A stretch of 64,000 bases of DNA from Pseudomonadota bacterium (GTDB lineage Bacteria; Desulfobacterota; Binatia; Binatales; Binataceae), in NCBI GenBank assembly GCA_021323675.1, contig JAJPKP010000061.1, positions 94,900-158,899 on the forward strand, read 5' to 3'. Below are positions 48,980 through 58,118 of the stretch, piece after piece. Every line of letters begins with the position of its first letter. The stretch's first letter is position 1. The notes under the pieces are model-generated. The model was given only the letters and a program-made list of their open reading frames with translations, did no database searches and was not told the DNA's origin. The translations under genes and the position numbers were made by a program.

Positions 48980-50731
48980 GTGCGTAAGGAAACCCTCAAA
49001 ACGATTCCCGCCGCATGTCGAACGCGACCTCTGCGCCTGGCGGTACCGATCGCCGCATTGGCCCTGCTGATCGTGCTTGCGCAATCGGTGAAAGCATCCG
49101 GCGGCGCGGCCACCGCCGCGCCGCAGCCCGCTGCTTCGAGCGCTTACACTCCGGAACAGGCGGAGATGGTTTCGCTGATAAACTCGGGCGTGCTCGCGGA
49201 CCTCGGTTATCCGAACTTCGCCAGGTACAAGCAGGAGATAGACAAGTTCTACAGGGAAGGCGGCTACAGCCTTGCCTGGATCCGTGAACGCCATCCGACT
49301 TCGCAGGCGACGGCGATGATAGCGCTGTTCAAGCAGGCCAATCTCAAGGGCCTCAACCCGGGCGACTACGACGCGACGCGATGGGACAGCCGGGTGACGA
49401 AACTCACGTCCAGCGCGCCGCCTGCATCGGACAGCGATCGAGAGCATTTCGATCTCGCGATGACGGTATGCGCGATGCGCTTTGTCTCGGACCTGCACGT
49501 CGGACGCGTTAATCCGCAGCAATTCGCCTTCGGCCTCGAGATGGGATCGAAGGAGTACGATCTTGCCGACCATCTGCGCAGCCAGGTGATAGACGCATCG
49601 GATGTGGCCTCGGCAATCGCGAAAGTGGAGCCGCCGTACGACGGTTACCGGCGGTTGGAGGCGGTGCTGCCGCGATATATCGAGCTTGCCGGCCAGGGGG
49701 ACGTGGCGCGGCTCCCGGTCCCGGATAAATCGGTGCATCCGGGCGAAGCTTATGTGGGAGTGCCGCAGTTAATCGCGCGGTTGCGGCAACTCGGCGATCT
49801 GGCCGCGGGCCAGGAGTTGTCCAATGTCGGCACCGTTTATGGAGGTGGGGTCGTCGATGCGGTCAAACATTTCCAGGGTCGCCACGGCCTTGCCACGGAC
49901 GGCGTCCTGGGGGCCGCCACGGTTTCCGAGCTGAACAAGCCGCTCGCGTACCGCCTGCTGCAGCTTGAACTGGCACTCGAACGCTACCGATGGATTCCGC
50001 GGCGATTCCCGGAACCGCCTATCGTGGTCAATATTCCAGAATTTCGGCTGCGCACGATGCGCCGGCAGCCGGCGGAATTTTTGTCGATGAAGGTCGTTGT
50101 GGGCAGGGCGTATCGATCGCAGACGCCGGTCTTTGCCGACCTGATGCGTTACGTGATCTTTCGCCCGTACTGGAACGTGCCGACCGATATTCAACGCAAC
50201 GAGCTTATCCCCAAGATTCGGCGAAATCCGGACTACCTGGCGCAGAACGACTACGAAGTTGTCGGCCGCGGCGGATCGATCATCACCGATGGCACGGTGT
50301 CCGATGACGTGCTCGACGGGTTGCGATCGGGCGAATTCGCCATCCGGCAGAAGCCGGGACCGAGGAATGCTCTGGGGCTCGTCAAGTTCATCTTCCCGAA
50401 CAACTACAACGTCTATTTGCACGGGACACCTCAGCCCCAGCTCTTTGCGCGGGCGCGCCGCGACTTCAGCCACGGATGCATCCGGGTGGAAAATCCGGCA
50501 GCGCTCGCGGCCTGGGTGCTGCGCGACAAGCCCGGATGGAATCCGGATCGAATCGCGGAAACCATGAACGGCACCGTCGACAACGTCCAGGTGAATCTGG
50601 ACAAACCGATTCCCGTACTGATTCTTTACAGCACCGCCGTCGTAGAGCCGGATAACGAAGTCCATTTCTTCGACGACATCTACGGCTACGACGCGAAGCT
50701 CGAGAAGGCGCTCGCGCAGAGAGAAGGCTGA
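48980..50731 (+). CDS. Murein L,D-transpeptidase, YcbB/LdtD type
   Basis: This enzyme makes 3-3 cross-links in peptidoglycan or anchors proteins. A signal/anchor segment lies at residues 18-37. A long helical scaffold follows, with a peptidoglycan-binding segment (VKHFQGRHGLATDGVLGAAT). The YkuD catalytic domain has HGTPQPQLF and the RRDFSHGCIRVE signature with His498 and catalytic Cys500. At 583 residues it matches the LdtD size class. The start is a GTG at 48980 with weak SD; an alternative start cannot be excluded. Convergent with the amidase, three bases apart. Confidence 0.93.
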   Translation: MRKETLKTIPAACRTRPLRLAVPIAALALLIVLAQSVKASGGAATAAPQPAASSAYTPEQAEMVSLINSGVLADLGYPNFARYKQEIDKFYREGGYSLAWIRERHPTSQATAMIALFKQANLKGLNPGDYDATRWDSRVTKLTSSAPPASDSDREHFDLAMTVCAMRFVSDLHVGRVNPQQFAFGLEMGSKEYDLADHLRSQVIDASDVASAIAKVEPPYDGYRRLEAVLPRYIELAGQGDVARLPVPDKSVHPGEAYVGVPQLIARLRQLGDLAAGQELSNVGTVYGGGVVDAVKHFQGRHGLATDGVLGAATVSELNKPLAYRLLQLELALERYRWIPRRFPEPPIVVNIPEFRLRTMRRQPAEFLSMKVVVGRAYRSQTPVFADLMRYVIFRPYWNVPTDIQRNELIPKIRRNPDYLAQNDYEVVGRGGSIITDGTVSDDVLDGLRSGEFAIRQKPGPRNALGLVKFIFPNNYNVYLHGTPQPQLFARARRDFSHGCIRVENPAALAAWVLRDKPGWNPDRIAETMNGTVDNVQVNLDKPIPVLILYSTAVVEPDNEVHFFDDIYGYDAKLEKALAQREG

Positions 50732-50734
50732 GGG

Positions 50735-52129
50735 TCAGCCGCAATCAGGATGCTGGCGATGCCACTCGGTAGCGCGCTCAAAGGCAGATCCGACCTGAAT
50801 CAGCGTCGCCTCGCCAAGCCGGCGTCCGACCAGTTGCAAACTCGGCGGCGGCGCTCCCGCTCCACACGGCAGCGACAGAGTAGGGTTCCTGCTGAGGTTG
50901 AACGGTGCGGTGTAGCGCAGAAGGGGATTAGGCCCTGTGAATGCTCCCGCATCCGGCGCTATGGCATCGGCCGGGATTGACGTGAATGGCATCGATGGGC
51001 ACGCGATGACGTCGGCATCATCGAAGACCGGCTGAAACAGATTCGCGAACCTTTCGCGCGCCATGTGCGCATCCGCGTAGTCGCATCCGCGAACCCTTGT
51101 GCCCAATTCCAGGAACGACCTGAACCCGGCCCCGTACTCGGCTGCGCGCTTCGGATAGAACTCGGCATGAGCGGCCAGCGTCTCCGCCGCACACAGCGTG
51201 GTCCACGCAGTCAGGGATGCATCGGTATCCGGGATTGCGACCTTGACGATTCGGGCGCCGAGTTTTTCGATTGCCCGCGCGGCGGTGAGGACGGCGGTGG
51301 CGACGTCCGCCGATGCTTCGCCGATGTATTTCTCATCGATGCCGACACGGATTCCCTTTACGCCCCGGTCGAGCGCGCCCGCGTAGTCCTCAACCGGCGC
51401 GCGAAGCGAAGTGTCATCGGCGGGATCGTGCCCCGCGATCGCAGTGAGCATCAACGCTGCGTCCGCGACGCTCCGTGCCATCGGTCCGATGTGGTCAAGG
51501 GATTCGCCGAGCGGAAACACGCCGTACCTGCTGACCCTTCCCCACGTCGGTTTGAGTCCGACGATGCCGTTGGATGCGCTTGGAAATCGAATCGAGCCGC
51601 CGGTGTCGGTGCCGATCGACCCGAAGCACAAACCAGCCGCCGTCGCCACGCCTGATCCGCTGGATGAGGCTCCCGGCCACACGCTTGAATTCCAGGGGTT
51701 GAGGGGAGGCGGAAACTCCGGGCTGTACCACGCGACCGCGAATTCCGTCAGATTCAGCTTGCCCAGCAGGACGGCGCCGGCATTTTCCAGGCGCGTTACG
51801 ACAGTTGCGCTCGACTCGGGCCGCCAGTCGCGCAGCACGCTGCTGGAGCAGGTGGTGCGAACGCCCCTGGTCCAGCACAGGTCCTTGACCGCGACCGGAA
51901 CTCCGTGCAGCGGCCCGCGCCATCGTCCCGACGCAATTTCGCCATCGGCGCGTTGAGCCGCGGCGATCGCGGAGTCTTCGAGCACGGTGATATAGGCGCG
52001 AAGGCGGGGATTGAGCCGTCGAATCCGATCCAAAACGCGGCGCGTGACATCGGCGGAAGCGACTTCGCGCTTGCGAAGCATTTCCGAAAGTTCGCGAAGA
52101 GAAAGATTGCAGAGCTCCTGTTCGTCCAT
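50735..52129 (-). CDS. Amidase (amidase-signature family)
   Basis: A Ser-cisSer-Lys hydrolase of 464 residues: K82 (VAVKDL), cis-Ser155 (GASSSGSGV) and nucleophile Ser179 (GTDTGGSIR) have the family spacing. GatA and stand-alone amidases share this fold. The lack of gatB/gatC nearby and the C-terminal region (FNLSRNPTLSLPCG) favour a metabolic amidase. The ATG at 52129 has GGAG six bases upstream and gives the typical N-terminus (LCNLSLRELSEMLRK). The substrate amide is unknown. Confidence 0.92.
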   Translation of the reverse strand: MDEQELCNLSLRELSEMLRKREVASADVTRRVLDRIRRLNPRLRAYITVLEDSAIAAAQRADGEIASGRWRGPLHGVPVAVKDLCWTRGVRTTCSSSVLRDWRPESSATVVTRLENAGAVLLGKLNLTEFAVAWYSPEFPPPLNPWNSSVWPGASSSGSGVATAAGLCFGSIGTDTGGSIRFPSASNGIVGLKPTWGRVSRYGVFPLGESLDHIGPMARSVADAALMLTAIAGHDPADDTSLRAPVEDYAGALDRGVKGIRVGIDEKYIGEASADVATAVLTAARAIEKLGARIVKVAIPDTDASLTAWTTLCAAETLAAHAEFYPKRAAEYGAGFRSFLELGTRVRGCDYADAHMARERFANLFQPVFDDADVIACPSMPFTSIPADAIAPDAGAFTGPNPLLRYTAPFNLSRNPTLSLPCGAGAPPPSLQLVGRRLGEATLIQVGSAFERATEWHRQHPDCG

Positions 52130-52256
52130 GTCGATCTCCGTTGTCCCGACTACTGCACGATCGGGACGCCGCGGACAACCCCGTATCGATAGAGCGCGGC
52201 GGATGAGGTCCTTCGTCCGGCGCTTCGCGCCCAAATTCTCCCGAAAAAGGCGTGTC

Positions 52257-52937
52257 TTAGTGGTTGTTCGGTGCAAGGTAGCCCGGGCCCACCGTCGGCG
52301 GTTTCCATCCTCCAGAGGAGACCGGCGGCGGATATGCACTGGTCGCCGGGCCTGACGATGACCGCGCCTGTGGCTGGTCCTTCGCCGCTCCCTGGCCGGA
52401 TTGTCCGATGGGGGGCGCGTCGAGGCTTACGCGATAGGGTCCGGGGCCAGGGCCCAGCGTCACGCGGCCGACCGCGACCCGCTGCCTGCCCGAATCGACA
52501 ATCACCCAGTAATCCTTCTCTGCCGGAGCGCACATATGACTGATCACCGAGTCCGATCCGGCGCGCAGTGCCGGCCTCTGGAGAGCGCCCGGAGCCTGTC
52601 CGGTCTTGATGAAGGAATCGAGGTCGCCGGTGACCGGCAGCAAGTCAGCCGTGTTGACCCACGCGGGGTAGCCGCCATAAGAGGCGGGAAAACGCACCGT
52701 GACCTCCAGATTGGCCCATCCGGACGGCAACTGACTGCATCCGCCGCGGCTCCCGCCGCTGGCCGCACCAAGCGCCTGATTCATCGCGCGCTCGCGGGCG
52801 CGCTGGTTCGTATCGCGCTGCCATTGCTCGCTGCCGATATAGCCGCCGTACACGCCGCCGCTGGAACTTTGCGCCAGTGCGCTCGTGGTGGCCGCGAACA
52901 CCATCGCCATCGCCAGCATCACTCTACACGTAGTCAT
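52257..52937 (-). CDS. Secreted protein of unknown function
   Basis: The 226-residue product has a Sec signal peptide ending ALAQ. A Gly/Ser-rich segment and a likely beta-rich core follow, with two cysteines (GGCSQL and HMCAPAE). The C-terminal 50 residues are Pro/Ser/Gly-rich, as in cell-surface linkers. GGAGG lies eight bases before the ATG. I do not recognise a family. It lies between an amidase and acyl-CoA dehydrogenase genes on the same strand but with gaps of 127 and 135 nt. Confidence 0.65.
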   Translation of the reverse strand: MTTCRVMLAMAMVFAATTSALAQSSSGGVYGGYIGSEQWQRDTNQRARERAMNQALGAASGGSRGGCSQLPSGWANLEVTVRFPASYGGYPAWVNTADLLPVTGDLDSFIKTGQAPGALQRPALRAGSDSVISHMCAPAEKDYWVIVDSGRQRVAVGRVTLGPGPGPYRVSLDAPPIGQSGQGAAKDQPQARSSSGPATSAYPPPVSSGGWKPPTVGPGYLAPNNH

Positions 52938-53072
52938 GTCGCATTCCTCCCGTACCGTGATTTCAGAGCAACGGGTGTGCCGGGCTCGATCATTTCCGAA
53001 AGATGTGGTGCGGGGAGGAATCGCGCGGGCACTGCGCTACGTGGGCGTCGCGCTACCCAAGTGTCCAGGCGG

Positions 53073-54317
53073 CTAGTTTCTTCGGACGTTGCGGAACGGT
53101 CCCGTGTCGAAGCGCGGCTCCTTGGGCAATCCCAGCACGCGCTCGGCGATGATATTGCGCTGGATTTCGTCGGTGCCGCCGGCGATTGAAACAGCCGGCA
53201 CCGAAACCAGGATCTCCGCGATGATTCCGTCGCGAGGTCCGTCGCTTCCCGTCAGCATCGCCGCCGTGCCCGTGATCATCGTATGCACGCGCGAGCAGCC
53301 GCGCGCGACGTGGCTGGCGGCGAGCTTCCCGAGCGATCCTTCCGGGCCCTGCGGGCGGCCCTGCTGCTGGGTGGCGCGGGCGCGGCGCGCGGTCCATTCG
53401 GCGGACCGCGCGAGAATCATAAGCCGGGCGATTTCCTGGCGAACATTGGGGTCGCGGTTCGCACCGGTCTCTTTGGCGCGCTCGATGATCAGGTCAACGC
53501 GTCCCGCGCGTTGCGGATACCACGTGTAAGGCTGATTGGCGATTTCGAGCTCGGCCCGCTCTTCGGCGTAAATCCTGCCGACGCGCGGTCCGCGGCGCGA
53601 CGGCGATGCGAGGCCGTCGGCTCCGCGGCGCTCATGCGCCAGCGTGGTCATCGCGACCTTCCATCCCTCGTTCACCTTGCCGACCAGGTTCTCCTTCGGA
53701 ACTTTCGCGTCGGTGAAGAACACCTGGTTGAACGATGCGTGCCCGTTCATCTGCCTGAGCGGCTGCACATCGACACCGGGCTGCCGGATATCGATCACGA
53801 AGAAGGACAGCCCCTCATGCTTGGGCGCATCCCAATCGGTGCGGGCGAGCAGGATGCCGTAGTCGGCGTGATGGGCGCTGGTCGTCCAGACCTTCTGCCC
53901 GTTGACGATCCAGAAATCTCCCTTCAGGTCGGCGCGGGTCGTTGCGCCGGCGAGGTCAGATCCGCTGCCGGGTTCGCTGAAGAGCTGGCACCAGCTGTCT
54001 TCGCCGGTAAGGATGCGGCGGAGGAACCTTTTCTTGATGTCGTCCGAGGCGTGTTCGAGCAGGGTGGCCGCCGCCAGAAGCCGCACGCCGGACTTGGCGA
54101 CGCCGACCGCGCCGATTGCGGCAAACTCCTCTTCCACCGCACGCGCGACCCCTACCGGCAGCCCGCGTCCATACCATTCCCGCGGCCACTGCGGCATCCC
54201 CCAGCCTGAGTCGGCGAGCATATTTCGCCATTCGACCAGCGATCGCTCCGGATTCCAGTTGGCCTTGAGCCATTCGCGCACCTCGGCGCGGATTTCCGCT
54301 TCGCTGACGTTGCTCAT
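53073..54317 (-). CDS. Acyl-CoA dehydrogenase, likely catalytic subunit
   Basis: A 414-residue ACAD-fold flavoprotein. It has CQLFSEPGSGSDLAGATT for the FAD/substrate site and VWTTSAHHADYG. The C-terminal GGTDEIQRNIIAERVLGLP is typical of the long-chain/FadE group. The usual YEGT glutamate is replaced by Gly, but a Glu stands at the helix-G position (AHERRG) used as catalytic base in isovaleryl- and long-chain enzymes, so this subunit is probably active. It starts three bases after the stop of the second ACAD. Such adjacent pairs form heterotetramers in mycobacterial cholesterol side-chain oxidation (FadE28-FadE29 type). The substrate here is unknown. Confidence 0.92.
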   Translation of the reverse strand: MSNVSEAEIRAEVREWLKANWNPERSLVEWRNMLADSGWGMPQWPREWYGRGLPVGVARAVEEEFAAIGAVGVAKSGVRLLAAATLLEHASDDIKKRFLRRILTGEDSWCQLFSEPGSGSDLAGATTRADLKGDFWIVNGQKVWTTSAHHADYGILLARTDWDAPKHEGLSFFVIDIRQPGVDVQPLRQMNGHASFNQVFFTDAKVPKENLVGKVNEGWKVAMTTLAHERRGADGLASPSRRGPRVGRIYAEERAELEIANQPYTWYPQRAGRVDLIIERAKETGANRDPNVRQEIARLMILARSAEWTARRARATQQQGRPQGPEGSLGKLAASHVARGCSRVHTMITGTAAMLTGSDGPRDGIIAEILVSVPAVSIAGGTDEIQRNIIAERVLGLPKEPRFDTGPFRNVRRN

Positions 54318-54320
54318 CGA

Positions 54321-55493
54321 TCAAACTCCCCAGCGTTGCATCAGCAGCTCGCGATGGTAGCTCGGCTGTCCCAGAAATACTTCGGAGCTCTTGGCGCGCT
54401 TGAACCACAGATGCGTGTCATTGTCCCAGGTAAAGCCGATTCCGCCGTGAATCTGGATGCAGTTCGCGGCCGCGTTCAGATAGGTCTCGGAGGCGGCAGC
54501 TTTGGCAAGGCAGGCGAGGGCGGGCCATTCCGGATCTTCGACGGCGGCGGCCTGCGCTGCGTAATAGGCGGCGGACTTGGCCAGCTCGACTTCGAGCAGC
54601 ATGTCCGCGAGCTTGTGCTTGATCGCCTGAAACGACCCGATCTCGCGCCCGAACTGGACCCGCAGCTTTGAATACGCCACGGCGGAGTCGAGCATGGTCT
54701 GTGCTCCGCCCACCATCTCGTTGGCGAGCGCAATCGCCGCCTGGTCGAGCGTGCGCTCTATTGCGGCAGCGGCGGTGTCAAGACTGCCGAGCAAATCGGC
54801 GCGCGCGCCGCGAAACTGGATCTGCGCGATCTTCCGCGTCGGGTCCATCGACTTGAGCAATCGGCGTTCAATCCCTGCGGCATCCGCTTTCAGCGTGAAG
54901 AGCCCCAGCCCCTCGCGCCCCGATGTGCCCGCAACGCGCGCGGCGACGATCAGCAGATCCGCGATATGCCCGTCCACCACGTAGCTCTTGGTGCCGTTCA
55001 GCCGGAAGCCATCCGCGTCGCGCGCGGCGACGGTTTCGATTTTGCCGGGGTCCCAATCGCCATCCGGTTCCGTCAGGGCAAGAGTGGCCATCCGCGCGCC
55101 GCGGGCAAGTTCGGGAAGCAGTGAGGACTTCTGGGCTTCGGTGCCGGCGTTCAAAATCGCGCCGGCCGCCATCACCGCCGTGGAGAAGAAGGGCGCGCAC
55201 AGCAGCGAGCGCCCGAATTCTTCCATCACTATTCCCAGCTCGACCATCCCGAATCCGCCGCCGCCGTATTGCTCGGGGATATGGATGCCCGGCAGCGCGA
55301 GTTCATCGCTCATCTGCCGCCATACGGATGGGTCGTAGCCGGTGTCAGTTTCCATCAGGCGGCGGACTTCGGTGGTCGGCGATTTGTCGTTGAGAAAGCG
55401 CCGCACCGCCGCGCGGAACTGCTCCTGTTCGTCGGTGAATGCGAACCGGACTCGGCGCGCGGATTCCTGATTCGCCTGTTGTGATCTGCTCAT
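54321..55493 (-). CDS. Acyl-CoA dehydrogenase-like partner subunit
   Basis: A 390-residue ACAD-fold protein with the N-terminal helical domain (FTDEQEQFRAAVRRFL), ALTEPDGDWDPG in place of the usual SEPxxGSD, and the C-terminal CIQIHGGIGFTWDNDTHLWFKRAK. By my alignment the helix-G base position is Ala and the YEGT position reads FLGQ, so both known locations of the catalytic Glu are empty. This matches the non-catalytic half of two-subunit dehydrogenases. It is the upstream gene of the pair, three bases before its partner. The assignment of roles is inference from these residues. Confidence 0.88.
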   Translation of the reverse strand: MSRSQQANQESARRVRFAFTDEQEQFRAAVRRFLNDKSPTTEVRRLMETDTGYDPSVWRQMSDELALPGIHIPEQYGGGGFGMVELGIVMEEFGRSLLCAPFFSTAVMAAGAILNAGTEAQKSSLLPELARGARMATLALTEPDGDWDPGKIETVAARDADGFRLNGTKSYVVDGHIADLLIVAARVAGTSGREGLGLFTLKADAAGIERRLLKSMDPTRKIAQIQFRGARADLLGSLDTAAAAIERTLDQAAIALANEMVGGAQTMLDSAVAYSKLRVQFGREIGSFQAIKHKLADMLLEVELAKSAAYYAAQAAAVEDPEWPALACLAKAAASETYLNAAANCIQIHGGIGFTWDNDTHLWFKRAKSSEVFLGQPSYHRELLMQRWGV

Positions 55494-55541
55494 TGCTCCT
55501 CGATAGCGTTCGGTTGCGGACTTGAAGGCGAATCGTCGCGA

Positions 55542-56393
55542 TCAGGCCGGGACGAATCGGAACGAGTCCGCGTACTTTACGATTTTGCCCGAGGTCGGCG
55601 TCGCGAAATGCGTTCCGATCACAAGCGTCCTGCCGTCGGCATAGCGCTCACAAAACGCGCGGCGCGTCCGCTTGGCCTGCGGCCCATCCACGTCGAACGC
55701 GTCGTCCCATTCCGGGTACCGGCACTGAATCGGATGATGCATCAGGTCGCCGGTGATCACCGCGTCCTGTCCGGCGGATGAGATGCGCACGGCGAAGTGG
55801 CCCGGCGTGTGGCCGGGAGTGGACTCGAGCCAGACTTCATCCGTGATCTTGTGCTTGTCATCGACCAGCTCGCTCATCCCTTCCGCCATCACGGGGCGGA
55901 CCGAGTCGTCAACCGGGTCTTTCAGGAACGGATCCTCGGCGCGGGAGAAAAAGTCCCATTCAGTGCCGCCGATCAGGTATTTCGCGTTGGGAAAGGTCGG
56001 CACCCATTTGTCGTTCTTGAGCATCGTGTTCCATCCGACGTGGTCGATGTGCAGATGGGTGCAGACGACCCGGTCGATTTTTTCGCGCGGGCTTCCGGCC
56101 TTTTCCAAATCCTGCAGGAACGGAAGCTTGAGCTTGTTCCATTCGGGATTGGAACGGACCTTGTCGTTGCCGATACAGGAATCAACCAGGATTCGCTTGC
56201 CCTGCGATTCGATAATCAGCGCCTGGATTGTGAGTTTGATTCTGCCGTCCTCGCTCGAAAACGGCGAGAGCCAATCGCGCTCCTTCCTGACGTTCTCGGC
56301 GGTCGCGTTGGGCAGCAGCATCGTGCCGTCCCAGACTGCTTCGGACTCGATCACCCGATGAATCTTCACATTGCCAACTCTCCAGTTGCCCAT
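55542..56393 (-). CDS. MBL-fold metallo-hydrolase
   Basis: A 283-residue metallo-beta-lactamase fold protein. The zinc motif H113-x-H115-x-D117-H118 is in CTHLHIDHVGW. ESTPGHTPGHF carries the next His, GDLMHHP the bridging Asp, and THFATPTSG the last His. The arrangement resembles lactonases and related hydrolases (AHL- or lactone-like), but the substrate is unknown. The ATG at 56393 has GAGGAG seven bases upstream. It is the first gene (on the minus strand) of the run leading to the ACAD pair, 48 nt before it, so it may act in the same catabolic pathway. Confidence 0.9.
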   Translation of the reverse strand: MGNWRVGNVKIHRVIESEAVWDGTMLLPNATAENVRKERDWLSPFSSEDGRIKLTIQALIIESQGKRILVDSCIGNDKVRSNPEWNKLKLPFLQDLEKAGSPREKIDRVVCTHLHIDHVGWNTMLKNDKWVPTFPNAKYLIGGTEWDFFSRAEDPFLKDPVDDSVRPVMAEGMSELVDDKHKITDEVWLESTPGHTPGHFAVRISSAGQDAVITGDLMHHPIQCRYPEWDDAFDVDGPQAKRTRRAFCERYADGRTLVIGTHFATPTSGKIVKYADSFRFVPA

Positions 56394-56600
56394 GATCCGG
56401 CTCCTCGTAGCGGAAGCTGTCCGCAACCATCGCATATCGCTCTTGGCGCACTTCCGGCAAGCCCGCCGATGATGGCGATTTGGCCTTCGTTCATCGGCAG
56501 CCGGGAGAGCGTCAAAGCACACGGGTACAGCGCGGCTCGAACGGCCGGTTCGATGCGCCGCCGGATGACCGGGCGGCGTATGTCCGAGCGCGACGCGCCG

Positions 56601-57056
56601 CTACTCGTCGAAGCGGCACTCGCCGCTTGCGACGCGCGGCAGCGGCGGAGGGTTGTTGTCCGACTGAAGCATGATTTTTAGCGCCTTTCGTTTGGGCGTC
56701 AGAAAGAAATCGAAAACGAAGACGCGCCCCGACACCGGGCTTGTGAATGTAAAGCTGCCGTGATTGCTCGAATCGATCTGATAGCTGCCCTGGACGGAAG
56801 CATTGGAGAAAAAGGTGCCGTTGATGTTCACGTCGTAGTTGGCGATGGCCAGATTGCCTTGCCCATCGAAAGTAAGCTGGGCCATGTTAGTGACGGGTCC
56901 GGCGTTTGCCGCCGCGCCGCTCGTGGTGGGATACGAAACGCTCTGCCATACGCAGGTTCCGCGCAGGCGGCGCAGAGGCGACTGCGCGGCAAGCGCGGCG
57001 GAGCCGAATGCCATGATTCCCAGAAATGCCAGAATTCCCAGTCTTGTGCGTCTCAA
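56601..57056 (-). CDS. Small secreted protein of unknown function
   Basis: This is a 151-residue product with a signal peptide (LGILAFLGIMAFGSAALAAQ). The mature part is beta-rich, with NMAQLTFDGQGNLAIANYDVN and GSYQIDSSNHGSFTF, resembling small lipocalin-like or beta-barrel secreted proteins. It has two cysteines (TCVWQ and ECRF) that may form a disulfide. The start was placed at a TTG (57056) because AGAGGA lies seven bases upstream and this gives a proper signal peptide; longer frames do not. Function unknown. Confidence 0.65.
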   Translation of the reverse strand: MRRTRLGILAFLGIMAFGSAALAAQSPLRRLRGTCVWQSVSYPTTSGAAANAGPVTNMAQLTFDGQGNLAIANYDVNINGTFFSNASVQGSYQIDSSNHGSFTFTSPVSGRVFVFDFFLTPKRKALKIMLQSDNNPPPLPRVASGECRFDE

Positions 57057-57417
57057 CTCTTGGTCCTCTCTTTCCTGGTAAAAGTAAGCCTCGCGGGCGA
57101 ATGTGGACCGCAAGAGGGTTGAATGCCGGTCCGGGTGGATTCGAGGACCCAGCCGCGGCGCCCGTCGCCTCTTCGCAAAACCGCGGAACTGCTGCCTTAA
57201 TGGCAACTCACCGTCATCTCCGCGTACGATTGTGCCATCATCACCGCGTCTCTAAAAGAGTCTTATCCAGTTGGAACTTGCGTGGGCGTTCGATGGCGGC
57301 CTGAAACGAATCGAGAATAATGATTTCCCATCGTCCCGGAGGTTGATAGCTTGAATTCCAGCGCCACCGGGTGCGGGGAGAGGTGGCGGAGAATGTCCGA
57401 CCAGGAGGAGCATTCGA
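57057..57417. other. Intergenic region with a leader hairpin before the GNAT gene
   Basis: A 7-bp stem (57362-57368 with 57382-57388, 13-base loop) precedes the SD of the GNAT gene at 57404-57410. The rest has lower GC than its flanks and no gene or known RNA that I can recognise. Confidence 0.45.
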
Positions 57418-58068
57418 ATGGCGAGCGAGGTTCGGCGATCGAATCGCGAGGCCGAACGAGGTTCAGCCCCCGCGAGCGATGATAACCCTCCGTTAATAAC
57501 GGGACGCTATCTATTCCTCAGAAGATCGTTCGGCGAACTGTCCGATTTCGCGCTTGCTTGCGGATACGCCGCGTCCGTGTGGACGCCATCGGTCCTTCGC
57601 CCGTGGCCCGCGAGATGCCCCTTGCGCAGGAAGCTCGGTTTTCTGTTCAGGGCCGCATTGAGCATCGCGGGACTCGAATGCGGCGCCATCTGCATCTACT
57701 GGGAGCGGCGGATCATCCACTATTCGGCGTTCAGCTCGCGCTACTGGCGGTTTCCGTTTATGAGCGGGGAGGATCTCCAAATCGGGGGTACCTGGACCGA
57801 CCCGGAGCATCGCGGAAAGGGGCTTGCCCAATTCGCGATTCGGCAGATTCTGAAGCTGAAGCGGAAGCCGGGCAGAAATTTCTGGTATTGTGTGGAAGAG
57901 CACAATTCCCCATCGGTACAGGTCGCGAGGCGGACGGGATTCGAGATTGTGGCCCAGGGAGTCTGGCGCAAACCGCTCGGGCTCAAACTTTTCGGATCGT
58001 ACGTGCCCGACATAAGCGCGACGCCGCCGGACCACGAACCCGCCGCGACTCCCGCTCATCCAAACTAA
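57418..58068 (+). CDS. GNAT-family N-acetyltransferase-like protein
   Basis: A 216-residue protein whose C-terminal half has the GNAT motif A (GTWTDPEHRGKGLAQFAI) and motif B-like element (CVEEHNSPSVQVARRTGFEIV). Motif A includes the acetyl-CoA-binding R/G-x-x-G-K/R. The N-terminal 80 residues are variable and contain a hydrophobic stretch (LGFLFRAALSIAGLECGAI). GGAGGAG lies seven bases before the ATG. The substrate is unknown. The weak N-terminal half leaves room for a different specific role (for example in cell-surface glycan or lipid modification). Confidence 0.78.
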   Translation: MASEVRRSNREAERGSAPASDDNPPLITGRYLFLRRSFGELSDFALACGYAASVWTPSVLRPWPARCPLRRKLGFLFRAALSIAGLECGAICIYWERRIIHYSAFSSRYWRFPFMSGEDLQIGGTWTDPEHRGKGLAQFAIRQILKLKRKPGRNFWYCVEEHNSPSVQVARRTGFEIVAQGVWRKPLGLKLFGSYVPDISATPPDHEPAATPAHPN

Positions 58069-58118
58069 CAGGCGTCGCGGCTTTTTCGTTCAAACCTCTT
58101 TCCGCCCCCGCAAGGTAG

